Source of the DNA: Nocardia miyunensis NBRC 108239
Lineage (GTDB): Bacteria > Actinomycetota > Actinomycetes > Mycobacteriales > Mycobacteriaceae
Assembly: GCF_001613065.1 (NCBI RefSeq)
Contig: NZ_BDBQ01000074.1
Span: 26,086-90,085 of the forward strand
Direction: 5' to 3'
Length of the DNA: 64,000 nt
The notes beneath the pieces were generated by a model. The model had not been told where the DNA came from. It searched no databases and saw nothing but the letters and a program-made list of their open reading frames with translations. Below are positions 45,786-54,260 of this stretch, piece after piece (the first letter of the stretch is position 1; every line of letters begins with the position of its first letter). The position numbers and the translations under genes were made by a program.

Positions 45786-46288
45786 GCCGGACCGGGTGGG
45801 GGTTGCCTGCGGCCGGTGCGGGCCGTCGCAGAGGGGCGGTCCGGCCGTGGCACGAGTCCGGGGCGTCGGCCGTCGCCTGTGGGCCGTCGCCTGTCGGGCG
45901 ACGGGGCCGGGTCGGAGGTCGGAGGGGTGTTCGGGTGGTCGGAGCGACGTCCGGGTGGTCGGAGCGACGTCCGGGTAGTCGGAGCGACGTCCGGGTAGTC
46001 GGAGCGACGTCCGGGTAGTCGCGTGGATTGTAGCGAACAGGTGTTGTTAGTGGAACGCATTGTCGCCGAATATAATTCGGCTAGATATGTGGCCCATGTC
46101 GGTGAATCCACAAGTGCGCGAGGATGATCGACGACTATAGCCGTGCGTGACAGCTGTATCGCCCGCCGCGGCGTTGCGCAGTGCTCATTCGTGTACGGCG
46201 AGATCGGTTCGGGCGAAAGCGGTTCGGGCGAAAGCGATCACGCCGAATCACCGACCCGGAAGGCGATCACGTACGGGTCACTGATGCG
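45786..46288. other. Gene-free stretch with tandem repeats
   Basis: About 500 bases without a recognised gene. It contains the 20-bp tandem array (45931-46020), a perfect palindrome GCCGAAT-ATA-ATTCGGC (46065-46081) that includes a TATAAT hexamer at 46071-46076, and two perfect copies of GGTTCGGGCGAAAGC (46206-46235). Confidence 0.6.
45931..46020. repeat. 20-bp tandem repeat, 4.5 copies
   Basis: The unit CCGGGTRGTCGGAGCGACGT (R = G or A) is repeated at 45931, 45951, 45971 and 45991 with a final half unit at 46011-46020. The first base of the first copy is T. Only the R position varies among the copies. The period is not a multiple of three and no gene crosses it, so it is a non-coding VNTR-like array. 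Confidence 0.95.
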
Positions 46289-46612
46289 TCATGCGGTGGA
46301 GTCCAGGACCCACTGGCGGTAGCCCGGGTGGGCGTTCGAGACCGGGACGGCGAGGACCTGGGGCGTGTCGTAGGGGTGGTCCCGATCGGCGCGGGCGATG
46401 ATCGCCGGGACCAGTGAGCCGCGGGTGTGCAGGACGACCAGCGCCTCCGCGTCCTCCTGGACCGCGCCCTCCCAGCTGAAGATGGAACGGATCGCGGGAA
46501 TGATGTTGCCGCACGCGGCGAGTCGGTCGGCGACCAGGGACCGGGTGAATTCCGCCAGCCATTCCGCGTCGTCCGCGGTGATCGTGACGTCCACCAACTC
46601 TTCTTCGGCCAT
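46289..46612 (-). CDS. cutA: CutA divalent-cation tolerance protein
   Basis: 107-residue trimeric small protein. Family pattern: DVTITADDAEWLAEFTRSLVADRLAACGNIIPAIRSIFSWEG, with the usual ACGN and Y/FxWEG, then LVVLHTRGSLVPAIIARADRDHPYDTPQVLAVPV and the end GYRQWVLDS. Role in metal tolerance is by family only. ATG 46612. Confidence 0.9.
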   Translation of the reverse strand: MAEEELVDVTITADDAEWLAEFTRSLVADRLAACGNIIPAIRSIFSWEGAVQEDAEALVVLHTRGSLVPAIIARADRDHPYDTPQVLAVPVSNAHPGYRQWVLDSTA

Positions 46613-46925
46613 GCCTGCACACCCTTCGGTCTCGGTCGACGCGCCACTCGGTTGCTCGGTCTGCTCGAGTTCGCTCGAATCCTCACCACGAGCGTATCGA
46701 GCGACATACGATCAGACGTCGAAGTCTGCTCAGACGTATATGTCTCGTGAAATCTCGCGAAGGTTGGGGTGCCGAGGTGGACAGATGCGTGCGGATCTAC
46801 GAGTTTCCCTGCGCTGCGCCGGGGATCGGCAAGTCCGGAGGCAGATGCGCGGACGCGCGAAGAGTGCGGGCGGAACATTCCGGGCGCGGGGCCGCGGCCC
46901 GGGGCGACGACCGAACGGGGGCGTC
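46613..46925. other. Short intergenic region between cutA and the unknown gene
   Basis: About 310 bases between divergent genes. From 46670 to 46750 there is a moderately A/T-rich part with GAACGTAT-like steps and repeated CAGACGT (46710-46740). The frame of the downstream gene is open through much of it, so an earlier start for that gene cannot be excluded. Confidence 0.4.
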
Positions 46926-47456
46926 GTGAGCGGCCCGGGGGACACGGGCCTGCCGCGCCGTCACCACGGCCTCCCGCCCGATCCGGACTGCGCCGCGACT
47001 GCCTCGGGAGAGGTTGTTACACCGCAGGATTGGGCCGCATCCTATCGATCGCTGTTCGGCCTGCCCCGCGTGCACGTCACCGCGCCGGGGTTCGTCGTGC
47101 TACCCCTCACCGATTCCATCGCGGCGGTCAATACGCCTGAGCCGCTGGGTGTTTCGATCCTCGGCGAACTGGTCGACCGTGGCATACCCGGCCCGGTCCT
47201 GGTGCGGGCCCGCCCGCCCCGCCGTACATTCCTGGTGGTGGCCGACCGCCACCCGAGCCCCGACCATCTGGCCCGCCTGGAGCGTCGCGGCATCGATATC
47301 GGTCCCCATCGCGGAAATGTCGTGCTACCCACCGGTTTCGGCCGTCACACCGCCGAGGGCCGCTGGTGGGCCCGCCCACCCCGGCGCGACGAATCCCTGC
47401 CTCTGCTCTCCGAACTCGTCTCGGCCGCGATCGCCGTCCTGGACGGCCTGCGATGA
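46926..47456 (+). CDS. Unknown protein, possibly a Prim-Pol-like fold
   Basis: 176 residues from GTG 46926 (GGGGG a few bases upstream); the frame is open further upstream with possible starts at 46843 or earlier. Conserved-looking pieces are VTPQDWAASYRSLFGLPRVH, RRTFLVVADRHPSPDHLARL and GIDIGPHRGNVVLPTGFG. The last resembles the end of archaeo-eukaryotic primase domains, but no catalytic DxD is seen, so this is only a hint. Function is not known. Confidence 0.5.
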   Translation: MSGPGDTGLPRRHHGLPPDPDCAATASGEVVTPQDWAASYRSLFGLPRVHVTAPGFVVLPLTDSIAAVNTPEPLGVSILGELVDRGIPGPVLVRARPPRRTFLVVADRHPSPDHLARLERRGIDIGPHRGNVVLPTGFGRHTAEGRWWARPPRRDESLPLLSELVSAAIAVLDGLR

Positions 47457-47588
47457 TCTGCCTACCGATGGCATTCACGAACCCTGATCCCTTGCGCCAC
47501 TTCGATATTCATCTGTCCGCCGTGACGTAGCACCGCTGCGCGAACGAGAAGCTGCTAGATGGTGACGATCTTGCGCGCCGAGGAGGCA

Positions 47589-48239
47589 TCACCGTGTGCA
47601 GGACTCCCATTCGTGTCCGGGATGGTGGTCGCGGAGGTGGTCTCGGAGGGTGCGGCGCCGGGGCTCGGTCATGGCGGGCCAGGTTCGTCGCAGGTCTTCG
47701 TGGTCCTTCGGCCGGGCGTGCTTGGCCTTGAAGATCAGGACGATCTCCGGGTCGAGGTAGCGGATGCCGTCGGGGGCGGTCCAGGTGACGGCGTCGAGCG
47801 GGGCGGTCATCGACGGGTTGCGGCGGTTGACCCATCGGCCGTTGCGGCTGGGGTTGAGCAGGACGTCCAGGAGCCAAGGGGCGGTGGCCTCTTCGCGTAG
47901 CCAGACCTGGACGGCGTCGTCGAGGAGGTCGGGGTACTGGTCGTTCACGGGACGTAGTGCTCCGGAGCTCGCCGACCACACGTGCAGGCGGCCGGTGACG
48001 GCGCGTTGCAGTTCGGGCAGGTCGTGGCGGAATATGGCGACGTCGATATCGTCGTGGGCGCGTCGGGTTCCGGTGAACGCGTCCAGTGCCCAGCCTCCGG
48101 CGATCCACCACGGTCCGGCGAAATCGCCGAGGATGTCGCGGCCGTCGGAAGGCGTGACCGTCGCCCACGCGCCGTACAGCCGGTGGAACTCGATCTTCTC
48201 GGCATCCGTGTGATGTTGCGGCGGAAAGGATTTCATCAT
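47589..48239 (-). CDS. Nucleotidyltransferase-fold protein (aminoglycoside adenylyltransferase-like)
   Basis: 216-residue protein with the minimal nucleotidyltransferase motif: GPWWIAGGWALDAF then RRAHDDIDVAIFRHDL, giving GG and DxD metal ligands. The later DPEIVLIFKAKHARPKDHEDL matches LinA/ANT-type proteins that adenylylate small molecules. Whether it inactivates an antibiotic is not shown. Two neighbouring ATGs begin it (MMKS). Confidence 0.8.
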   Translation of the reverse strand: MMKSFPPQHHTDAEKIEFHRLYGAWATVTPSDGRDILGDFAGPWWIAGGWALDAFTGTRRAHDDIDVAIFRHDLPELQRAVTGRLHVWSASSGALRPVNDQYPDLLDDAVQVWLREEATAPWLLDVLLNPSRNGRWVNRRNPSMTAPLDAVTWTAPDGIRYLDPEIVLIFKAKHARPKDHEDLRRTWPAMTEPRRRTLRDHLRDHHPGHEWESCTR

Positions 48240-48445
48240 CGGACCATAGTCCGGGAGGGGCTGGCCCGGAGTGGGTCGGTGGTTCGCGAGCGCGGCCGAG
48301 GTGTGCGCAGGGCTGACCCGGGTCGCCCGTGAGCGGTATGCCGGTCGGGCGGTGAATCATCCTGCGGGGTGATGTGCCGCGAATGTGCTGTCCGGCAGGC
48401 TGAATGTCCGGGGGTCGGAGCTTTCTCGCTGAACAGGAGGGTGTT

Positions 48446-48634
48446 ATGGGATTTCTCGAGGCACGTCGGCGACGCCGGGCGGCGCGGGACGAGAAGGTCA
48501 GGACCGTGGCCTACGAGAAGGCGGTCGGTGCGGGCGCGTCGGCCGAGGATGCGAGTGCCGCGGCCGAGCGGGCGGTGGAGCGCGCTCGCCGTCGTCGTCG
48601 CCTGATCATCAGTTCGGCGGGCAGCGGGAGCTGA
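48446..48634 (+). CDS. Small basic protein, unknown
   Basis: 62 residues: MGFLEARRRRRAARDEKVRT then an alanine/glutamate helix (AGASAEDASAAAERAVERA) and RRRRRLIISS. Strong ribosome site AGGAGGG eight bases before the ATG. High Arg content at both ends suggests nucleic-acid or membrane surface contact. No family recognised. The long helix and strong site argue that it is real. Confidence 0.6.
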   Translation: MGFLEARRRRRAARDEKVRTVAYEKAVGAGASAEDASAAAERAVERARRRRRLIISSAGSGS

Positions 48635-48686
48635 ACAGCCCCCCGGGCTCCGGCGCGCAGGCCGGAACCGGGGGATTGCCGAGGAG

Positions 48687-48950
48687 TTACCAGGCGCGGC
48701 AGCGCCGGTCGTGGTGGCCTCCGCGGTCGTGCTCGTTGTTGTGCCACATGCCCTGGCGGTCGCAGTGCCAGTCCTGGCGGAACGGGTCCTTCGGGTCGTG
48801 CCAGCCGGGGCGGTTGAACCCGCCCCAGTTGTTGTCTTGATGGACCGGCGCCGGTTGGACCGGGTTGGCGGCGGCCGAGCCGATAACGGGCCCGGCCAGC
48901 AGGGCACCCGCGGCAATGGCGACGAACGATGCGGACAGTGTCCTCTTCAT
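48687..48950 (-). CDS. Small secreted Trp/His-rich protein
   Basis: 87 residues with a signal peptide (MKRTLSASFVAIAAGALLAG...AAA, cleavage before NPVQ). The mature part has NNWGGFNRPGWHDPKDPFRQ, then DWHCDRQGMWHNNEHDRGGH and ends RRCRAW: many Trp, His, Asp and two cysteines. Could bind metal or cell wall; no family recognised. ATG 48950 with GAAAGGTAAT upstream. Confidence 0.7.
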   Translation of the reverse strand: MKRTLSASFVAIAAGALLAGPVIGSAAANPVQPAPVHQDNNWGGFNRPGWHDPKDPFRQDWHCDRQGMWHNNEHDRGGHHDRRCRAW

Positions 48951-49195
48951 GATTACCTTTCTTCGAAGGTTCGGTCCCGACCTCGGATGTCATTGGATGC
49001 TGCGCGGGTCCGAGACGCAACAACTTGGGGCCGATACACAGCAAACTCATATTTCCTGTGCGCCGCGGAGGCCGGACGAGGCCGACGCGTACCGGACGGA
49101 GATCCTGGCCGGAGTGGTTGCCGAGCAGTCGCCAAACTACCCGACGTGTGCGGCGGAATCCCGGTCCGCGGCCGTGGCGGGGCCGGTGTCGTAGC

Positions 49196-49612
49196 TCAGC
49201 CGACCGCGGCGAGCAGACGGCGGAACTCTCGGCGATCACCGGCGCTGAGTTTGGCCAGGACATGGGATTCTGCCGCGAGCACCAGCGGATCGAGCCGCTC
49301 GAGCAGGGCCACGCCCTCGCGCGTCAGGGTGGCGGGCAGCGACCGGCCCGTCGGCACCGAGGCCGGGCGGGTCACCAGGCCGCGGTCCTGAAGTTCCCGG
49401 ATCACCTTGTTCATCGCCTGCGGCGAGACGGTCGCGTCGCGAGCCAGCTCCGCATTGGACCTACCGGGAGATTGGGACAGCAGGCGCATGCAGAGATATT
49501 GCGGGAACGTCAGTTCCAGCGGATCCAGTGCGGTCGCGACCACTTCGGAGCGCAACGCCGCGGCAACCCGGTACAGAAGGTAACCGAGAGGCCTTTCCTC
49601 GAGACCTTCCAT
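49196..49612 (-). CDS. MarR family transcriptional regulator
   Basis: 138-residue regulator. MarR helix-turn-helix and wing: SNAELARDATVSPQAMNKVIRELQDRGLVTRPASVPTGRSLPATLT. N-terminal EERPLGYLLYRVAAALRSEV forms the dimer arm. ATG 49612 starts MEGLEERPLG; the palindrome at 49611-49629 overlaps this start. Divergent from a methyltransferase gene, with two palindromes between them, so both are likely controlled by this protein. Confidence 0.9.
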   Translation of the reverse strand: MEGLEERPLGYLLYRVAAALRSEVVATALDPLELTFPQYLCMRLLSQSPGRSNAELARDATVSPQAMNKVIRELQDRGLVTRPASVPTGRSLPATLTREGVALLERLDPLVLAAESHVLAKLSAGDRREFRRLLAAVG

Positions 49613-49645
49613 GTCAACTATATTGACATATATCAACCAGGTTGA
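49611..49645. promoter_or_regulatory. Two palindromes between MarR and methyltransferase genes
   Basis: ATGTCAA-CTATA-TTGACAT (49611-49629) is a perfect 7-5-7 palindrome. TCAACC-A-GGTTGA (49633-49645) is a perfect 6-1-6 palindrome. Both contain the TCAA/TTGA core common in MarR operators and fill the 47-base gap between the divergent starts. Confidence 0.75.
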
Positions 49646-49659
49646 CATAGAATGGGGTC

Positions 49660-50346
49660 ATGACGAGTTCATCGAATGACGCGATGTTCGAATCCGCCTA
49701 CCGTGGTGAGGCCCCCGAGATGGGGCAGGGAAATCGGCCGCCGTGGAGTCTCGGCGAGCCGCAGCCCGAGATCGCCGCACTCATCGATGCCGACAGATTC
49801 CACGGCGAAGTCCTCGACGCAGGCTGTGGCGAGGCCGCGACCTCGCTGTATCTCGCCGAACGAGGTTTCACCACCGTCGGCTTGGACCAGTCGCCCACCG
49901 CGATCGACCTCGCCCGAGCCGGGGCGGCCGAGCGCGGCCTGACCAACGCCAGCTTCGAGATCGCCGACATCAGCTCTTTCGCCGGTTACGACGGCCGGTT
50001 CGGCACCATCGTCGACAGCACCCTGTTCCACTCGATGCCGGTGGAACTGCGCAAGGGGTACCAGGAGTCGATCGTGCGCGCCGCCGCGCCCGGCGCATCC
50101 TATTTCGTCCTCGTCTTCGATCGCGCGACCCTGCCCGCGGGCCCGGTCAACGCCGTGAGCGAGGACGAGTTGCGCGAGGCCGTCGGCCCGTACTGGACCA
50201 TCGACGAGATCCGCCCGGCCCGCATCCACGCCAACGTCCCGGACAACTTTCCCGGCTTCGGCGAATTCGCCGGATCCGACATCCGGGACGAGGGCCCGGG
50301 CCGCAAGTCGGTACCGGCCTGGCTGCTGTCGGCCCACCTGGGCTGA
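49660..50346 (+). CDS. Class I SAM-dependent methyltransferase
   Basis: 228-residue methyltransferase. Motif I VLDAGCGEAATSLYLAERG, then TTVGLDQSPTAIDLARAGA and ASFEIADISSF. It starts NDAMFESAYRGEAPEMGQ with a PPWSLGEPQPEI motif seen in a clade of thiopurine/small-molecule methyltransferase-like proteins. Substrate unknown. ATG 49660 lies 15 bases after the operator cluster. Confidence 0.88.
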   Translation: MTSSSNDAMFESAYRGEAPEMGQGNRPPWSLGEPQPEIAALIDADRFHGEVLDAGCGEAATSLYLAERGFTTVGLDQSPTAIDLARAGAAERGLTNASFEIADISSFAGYDGRFGTIVDSTLFHSMPVELRKGYQESIVRAAAPGASYFVLVFDRATLPAGPVNAVSEDELREAVGPYWTIDEIRPARIHANVPDNFPGFGEFAGSDIRDEGPGRKSVPAWLLSAHLG

Positions 50347-50650
50347 GGCGAAACAAGGTACAGCACAACGTTTTCCGAACGCCCGCGCACAGGTCCATGA
50401 CCGAACGCGGGCGTTCTGTCGCACTCGATCGCACGGCTCCGTGGAGTTTCCGGGCGCCGGCATCTCCGATGTGGCCGGTGCTCGTCGGGCCGCACTGCCC
50501 GGACCGCTGTGCATTGCAAAGCGATTGCCGTGCAACAGTTTTCGACCTGAACCCCCCCTTGTGATTTTCGTAGAGAGGGCGGAAAGTATACGGGCGCAAG
50601 GACTTCGAACATGCAGGGGTTGGGTGTTCGCCCCCGGCACGCCTCGGTTG
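50347..50650. other. Gap between convergent genes, nothing recognised
   Basis: About 300 bases between the methyltransferase stop and the minus-strand PQQ-repeat gene. A weak inverted repeat GAACGCCCGCG/CGCGGGCGTTC (50379-50389 and 50404-50414) can serve as a bidirectional terminator. No gene is supported. Confidence 0.5.
50379..50414. terminator. Bidirectional hairpin downstream of the methyltransferase gene
   Basis: GAACGCCCGCG at 50379-50389 and CGCGGGCGTTC at 50404-50414 are exact complements around a 14-base loop, about 35 bases past the methyltransferase stop. Confidence 0.6.
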
Positions 50651-51871
50651 TTACTGGCCGATGCCGTAGATGCGGCCGTCCCGTTGTTCCAGGATGGTGG
50701 ATCCCACTGCGGCGAGGGAAATGGGGCCGTTGTGATAGTCGGTGCGCTGCAAGGGGATTCGAGCTGTCTCCACGCCGGTGTCGGGGTCGAGGGCGGCGAT
50801 GCCGCCGTCGACCGGGATGAGGATCCGACCGGCCATGAGGACGGGGGAGCCGAGGGCGTCGGGGGCGGTCCAGAGCGGATCGAATGTGCTGGAGTTCAAG
50901 GCGATAACGCTGTTGCCGGAGAAGATCAGGTAGGCCGAGCCGATTCGGGTGGCGGTCGCCGTCGGCGGGAGAGGGGCGTTCAGACGCTCGGTGGACAGCA
51001 GATTCGCGGTGCCGTCGAAGATCGCCAATTCCGGTGTGGTGGTGCCGGTTCCGGGGAGATACAGCAGGATTCGGTTGTCCGACACCGCGAGTACGCGCGC
51101 GCCCTCGACGTTCGCACCGGGATCGGTCAGCACATGTGAGCCGTACTCCTCGGGCACTGTGCTGTCCTTGGGAGCCGGGTTCAGCGCGCTCAGCCGGTCC
51201 GCGCCGTCGCCGGGGCAGTGCTCGAGCACCGCCAACCGGCTGCTGCTGGACACCGAAGACAGCAGGGTGCAGCCGACGCGCGGCTGGGTCTTGATGTTCA
51301 CCGGCGCGTCCACGTAGCCGTATTCGAGGGTGCGCACCAGATCCGAACGCCACACCTCGAGCCGGTCCGAACCCTGGGCGAGGAAGTAGGTGCCGTCCGC
51401 GGTCAACGTGATCGCGTGATCCATATAGCTGCTGCGCGCGGTGCGGCGGGCGCCGGTGTCGGCCGAGAGCATCGTGGTCTGGCTGCACCCGCGCTGATCG
51501 CGATAGGTGCCCACGACGGTGCCGTACTGCGCCTCCACACCGCACAGCGGCATATCGCGCTGGTATTTCCACACCTGCTTACCGGTCACCGGATCGTATC
51601 CGGTGATGGTGCCGCCGTCACCGGCGACGGCCACCCCGGCGGCGGTCAGCGCCCGCGCCGCCGCGCCGTCCGGCGCGTGCCACAGCTCGTGCAGGGATTG
51701 CGGCAGCTGGTCGGCGGCGACGGGTTGTTCGGCGGCATGCGCGGCGGGCTCGGAAATCGTGCCGCGCGCGTCGCTGATCCACCACACGACGACTATCGCG
51801 ATCACCACCACGACGGCGATCGCGACTGCGGCAAGGAGATCGGCGCGCGTCCGCCGCTCAGGTGCGAGCAC
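50651..51871 (-). CDS. PQQ/beta-propeller repeat membrane-anchored protein (Rv3212-like)
   Basis: 406-residue protein with one N-terminal membrane helix (about 12-31, LLAAVAIAVVVVIAIVVVWW) and an extracytoplasmic domain containing strand repeats: GDGGTITGYDPVTGKQVWKY, LSADTGARRTARSS, GGIAALDPDTGVETARIPLQ. These are PQQ-type propeller blades. Position next to rhlE corresponds to Rv3212. No catalytic motif; probably a structural or binding protein of the envelope. Confidence 0.82.
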   Translation of the reverse strand: MLAPERRTRADLLAAVAIAVVVVIAIVVVWWISDARGTISEPAAHAAEQPVAADQLPQSLHELWHAPDGAAARALTAAGVAVAGDGGTITGYDPVTGKQVWKYQRDMPLCGVEAQYGTVVGTYRDQRGCSQTTMLSADTGARRTARSSYMDHAITLTADGTYFLAQGSDRLEVWRSDLVRTLEYGYVDAPVNIKTQPRVGCTLLSSVSSSSRLAVLEHCPGDGADRLSALNPAPKDSTVPEEYGSHVLTDPGANVEGARVLAVSDNRILLYLPGTGTTTPELAIFDGTANLLSTERLNAPLPPTATATRIGSAYLIFSGNSVIALNSSTFDPLWTAPDALGSPVLMAGRILIPVDGGIAALDPDTGVETARIPLQRTDYHNGPISLAAVGSTILEQRDGRIYGIGQ

Positions 51872-52019
51872 GCCAGCGAGCGTAGTCGATCCGCCGAGCC
51901 CGCCCGATGGTGACGTCGCGGCGCAGGACTTTCCGGTGCCGCACAGGTTGGTGCGCCCGGCCGAGCGGGAGTGCCGAGGCCGCTGAAGCGAATCGGCGGG
52001 CCCGGCGGATCCAACCGAC

Positions 52020-52054
52020 GAGGGGCCCTGCCTGACTCGCAGGCGGGGCCCCTC
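52020..52054. terminator. Strong hairpin after rhlE
   Basis: GAGGGGCCC (52020-52028) pairs with GGGCCCCTC (52046-52054), with a second inner stem TGCCTG/CAGGC. It lies 25 bases past the minus-strand rhlE stop. Confidence 0.75.
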
Positions 52055-52078
52055 GATCGGTCGGTATCGCTACGACGT

Positions 52079-53815
52079 TCAGGCCGTCACGGAGATCGGT
52101 GCGTCCGTGGCCTCGGCGGATTCCTCGCCTGCGGGCCGGCGACGGCGGCGACGGCGGCGGGCCGGTTTGTCGGCCTGCTCATCCGATTCGGCGGGCGGCG
52201 CGTCCGAGCCGTCGGCCTCGGACGTGGACTGCGCACCGTCTTCGGCAGCCGCGCTCGCACCGGAGGACCGGCGACGGCGGCGACGCCGCGCGGGCTTGTC
52301 GGCGGTCTCCGAATCGGTCGAATCCTGTTCGGCCGCAGACGATTCGGTGCCCTCGTCATCGGGTTCGGTTGTCATCTGGGCGCTTTCGACGCCGTCGATC
52401 GGCTGCCCGCCGCGGGTGCGGCGACGGTTGCGCTTGCGCGGGGTGCGCGGGGTGCGCTCCTCCACGACCGCGTCCTCGTCGCGTTCCACCTTGCGGCGCA
52501 ACGTACCCGTCGCGCCCTCGGGGATGTCGAGATCCGAAAACAGGTGCGGGGAGCGGGAATACGTCTCCACCGGCTCCGGAATCCCCAGTCCGAGTGCGGA
52601 ATCGATGGCGGACCAGCGGTTCAGCTCGTCCCAGTCCACCAGCGTCACCGCGACGCCGGTGCGGCCCGCGCGACCGGTGCGGCCGATGCGGTGCACGTAG
52701 GTCTTCTCGTCCTCGGGGCACTGGTAGTTGACGACGTGCGTGACATCGTCGATATCGATGCCGCGGGCGGCGACGTCGGTGGCGACCAGCACGTCGATCT
52801 TGCCCTTGCGGAACTTGTCCAGGGCCTTCTCACGCTGTACCTGGCCCAGGTCGCCGTGCACCGCGCCGACGGCGAAGCCCCGCTCGGCCAGATCGTCGGC
52901 GACCTTCTGCGCGGTCCGCTTGGTGCGGGTGAAGATCATGGTCGCGCCGCGTGCGGACGCCTGCAGGATGCGCGCGACCACCTCGCTCTTGTCCAGCGCG
53001 TGCGCCCGGTAGACGAACTGCGCGGTGCGATCGTGCACCGCCGAATCGTGCGGCTCCTCGGCCCGGATGTGGGTCGGCTTGTGCAGGAAGGTGCGCGCCA
53101 GGGTGATGATCGGGCCGGGCATGGTCGCGGAGAACAGCATCGTCTGGCGCTGGTCCGGCACCATGTTCAGGATGCGCTCGATATCGGGCAGGAAGCCCAG
53201 ATCGAGCATCTCGTCGGCCTCGTCCAGTACCAGCACGCCGACCTTGCCCAGGACCAGATGCTGCTGTTCGGCCAGGTCCAGCAGGCGGCCCGGGGTGCCG
53301 ACGACCACGTCGACGCCGGCGCGCAGCGCCGCGATCTGGGTTTCGTAGGGTCGGCCGCCGTAGATCGAGGTGACCTTCAGCGGTCCCTGGTGATTGGTCA
53401 GGTATTTGCTCGCATTCTCCAGATCCTTGGTGACCTGGATGCACAATTCACGCGTCGGCACGATGATCAGTGCGCGCGGTGTGCCGTCCAGCGCGGTGGT
53501 GCCCGAATTGCCGCTGGAAATGCGGTGCAGCAGTGGCACGCCGAATCCGAAGGTCTTACCCATACCGGTGCGTGCCTGGCCGATCAGGTCTTCACCGGCC
53601 AGCGCGAGCGGCAGGGTGAGTTCCTGGATTGCGAAAGTACGTTCGATTCCGATCTCGGCGAGTGCGCGGACGATTTCCGCGCGAACTCCCAATTCGGTGA
53701 ATGTGGGGGCGGTGTGCGTGGGGTCGAGCTCTGCTGTCACCAGATTGTCGCTCAACCCGGGTTCTTGTTCCACGGTGATCTTGCTCAGGTTCTTGCCTTC
53801 CTCGCGGTTTCGCAT
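52079..53815 (-). CDS. rhlE: DEAD-box RNA helicase (RhlE-type)
   Basis: 578-residue helicase. Q motif ERTFAIQELTLPLALAGEDL, Walker A ARTGMGKT, PTRELCIQV, GTPGRLLDLAEQ, LDEADEMLDLGF, LFSATMPG, VATDVAARGIDIDDV and YVHRIGRTGRAGRTG are all in order. The last 130 residues are disordered, acidic with two basic ADKPARRRRRRR blocks, which probably bind RNA. It corresponds to Rv3211. Start is uncertain: ATG 53815 (MRNREEGKNLSK) is used. GAGGAAGG precedes the downstream CTG/GTG codons, so a shorter form beginning near TVEQEPGL is possible. Confidence 0.95.
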   Translation of the reverse strand: MRNREEGKNLSKITVEQEPGLSDNLVTAELDPTHTAPTFTELGVRAEIVRALAEIGIERTFAIQELTLPLALAGEDLIGQARTGMGKTFGFGVPLLHRISSGNSGTTALDGTPRALIIVPTRELCIQVTKDLENASKYLTNHQGPLKVTSIYGGRPYETQIAALRAGVDVVVGTPGRLLDLAEQQHLVLGKVGVLVLDEADEMLDLGFLPDIERILNMVPDQRQTMLFSATMPGPIITLARTFLHKPTHIRAEEPHDSAVHDRTAQFVYRAHALDKSEVVARILQASARGATMIFTRTKRTAQKVADDLAERGFAVGAVHGDLGQVQREKALDKFRKGKIDVLVATDVAARGIDIDDVTHVVNYQCPEDEKTYVHRIGRTGRAGRTGVAVTLVDWDELNRWSAIDSALGLGIPEPVETYSRSPHLFSDLDIPEGATGTLRRKVERDEDAVVEERTPRTPRKRNRRRTRGGQPIDGVESAQMTTEPDDEGTESSAAEQDSTDSETADKPARRRRRRRSSGASAAAEDGAQSTSEADGSDAPPAESDEQADKPARRRRRRRRPAGEESAEATDAPISVTA

Positions 53816-54260
53816 CTCGCGCGCACGAGGTGTGGGGCGGACCCGGTGGTCCACTCTCGGCCACATATCCGGCGGTGTGTCCCACCTCGGCCGCTGCGGG
53901 ATGCCGGTGGCGGCATCAACCTGGCGCGGCGCATCGGTGTTGCGGATCTGTGCGCGCACATTTTCCATTCGGGCCGCGGTACTTCTGCTCGGTCACCCTG
54001 TGATGTCACGAGTCGAAATTTCCGCTACCCATGCAGATTGTAGCGTGATATCTTCCGCCGCTCGGGATGCCTCATGGTAAATGCGCGATGCGGCCGGTGC
54101 GAAGTTCGCCGGATTTATTGTCTTCCCGCGTGGTGTGCGGTGTGGCACAGGATAATTCACGAATCCCGTTGAATTTGCGTATGCGCGCGGTGGTCCGGGG
54201 CCGGCGCCGGGGGAGTGGCAGATCCCACATATGTGTGACGCCGTGTCACGGGATACCTTG

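Noticed and set aside
45931..46020. The 20-bp repeats as a CRISPR array
   Set aside because: Units are directly adjacent with no spacers and there are no cas genes.
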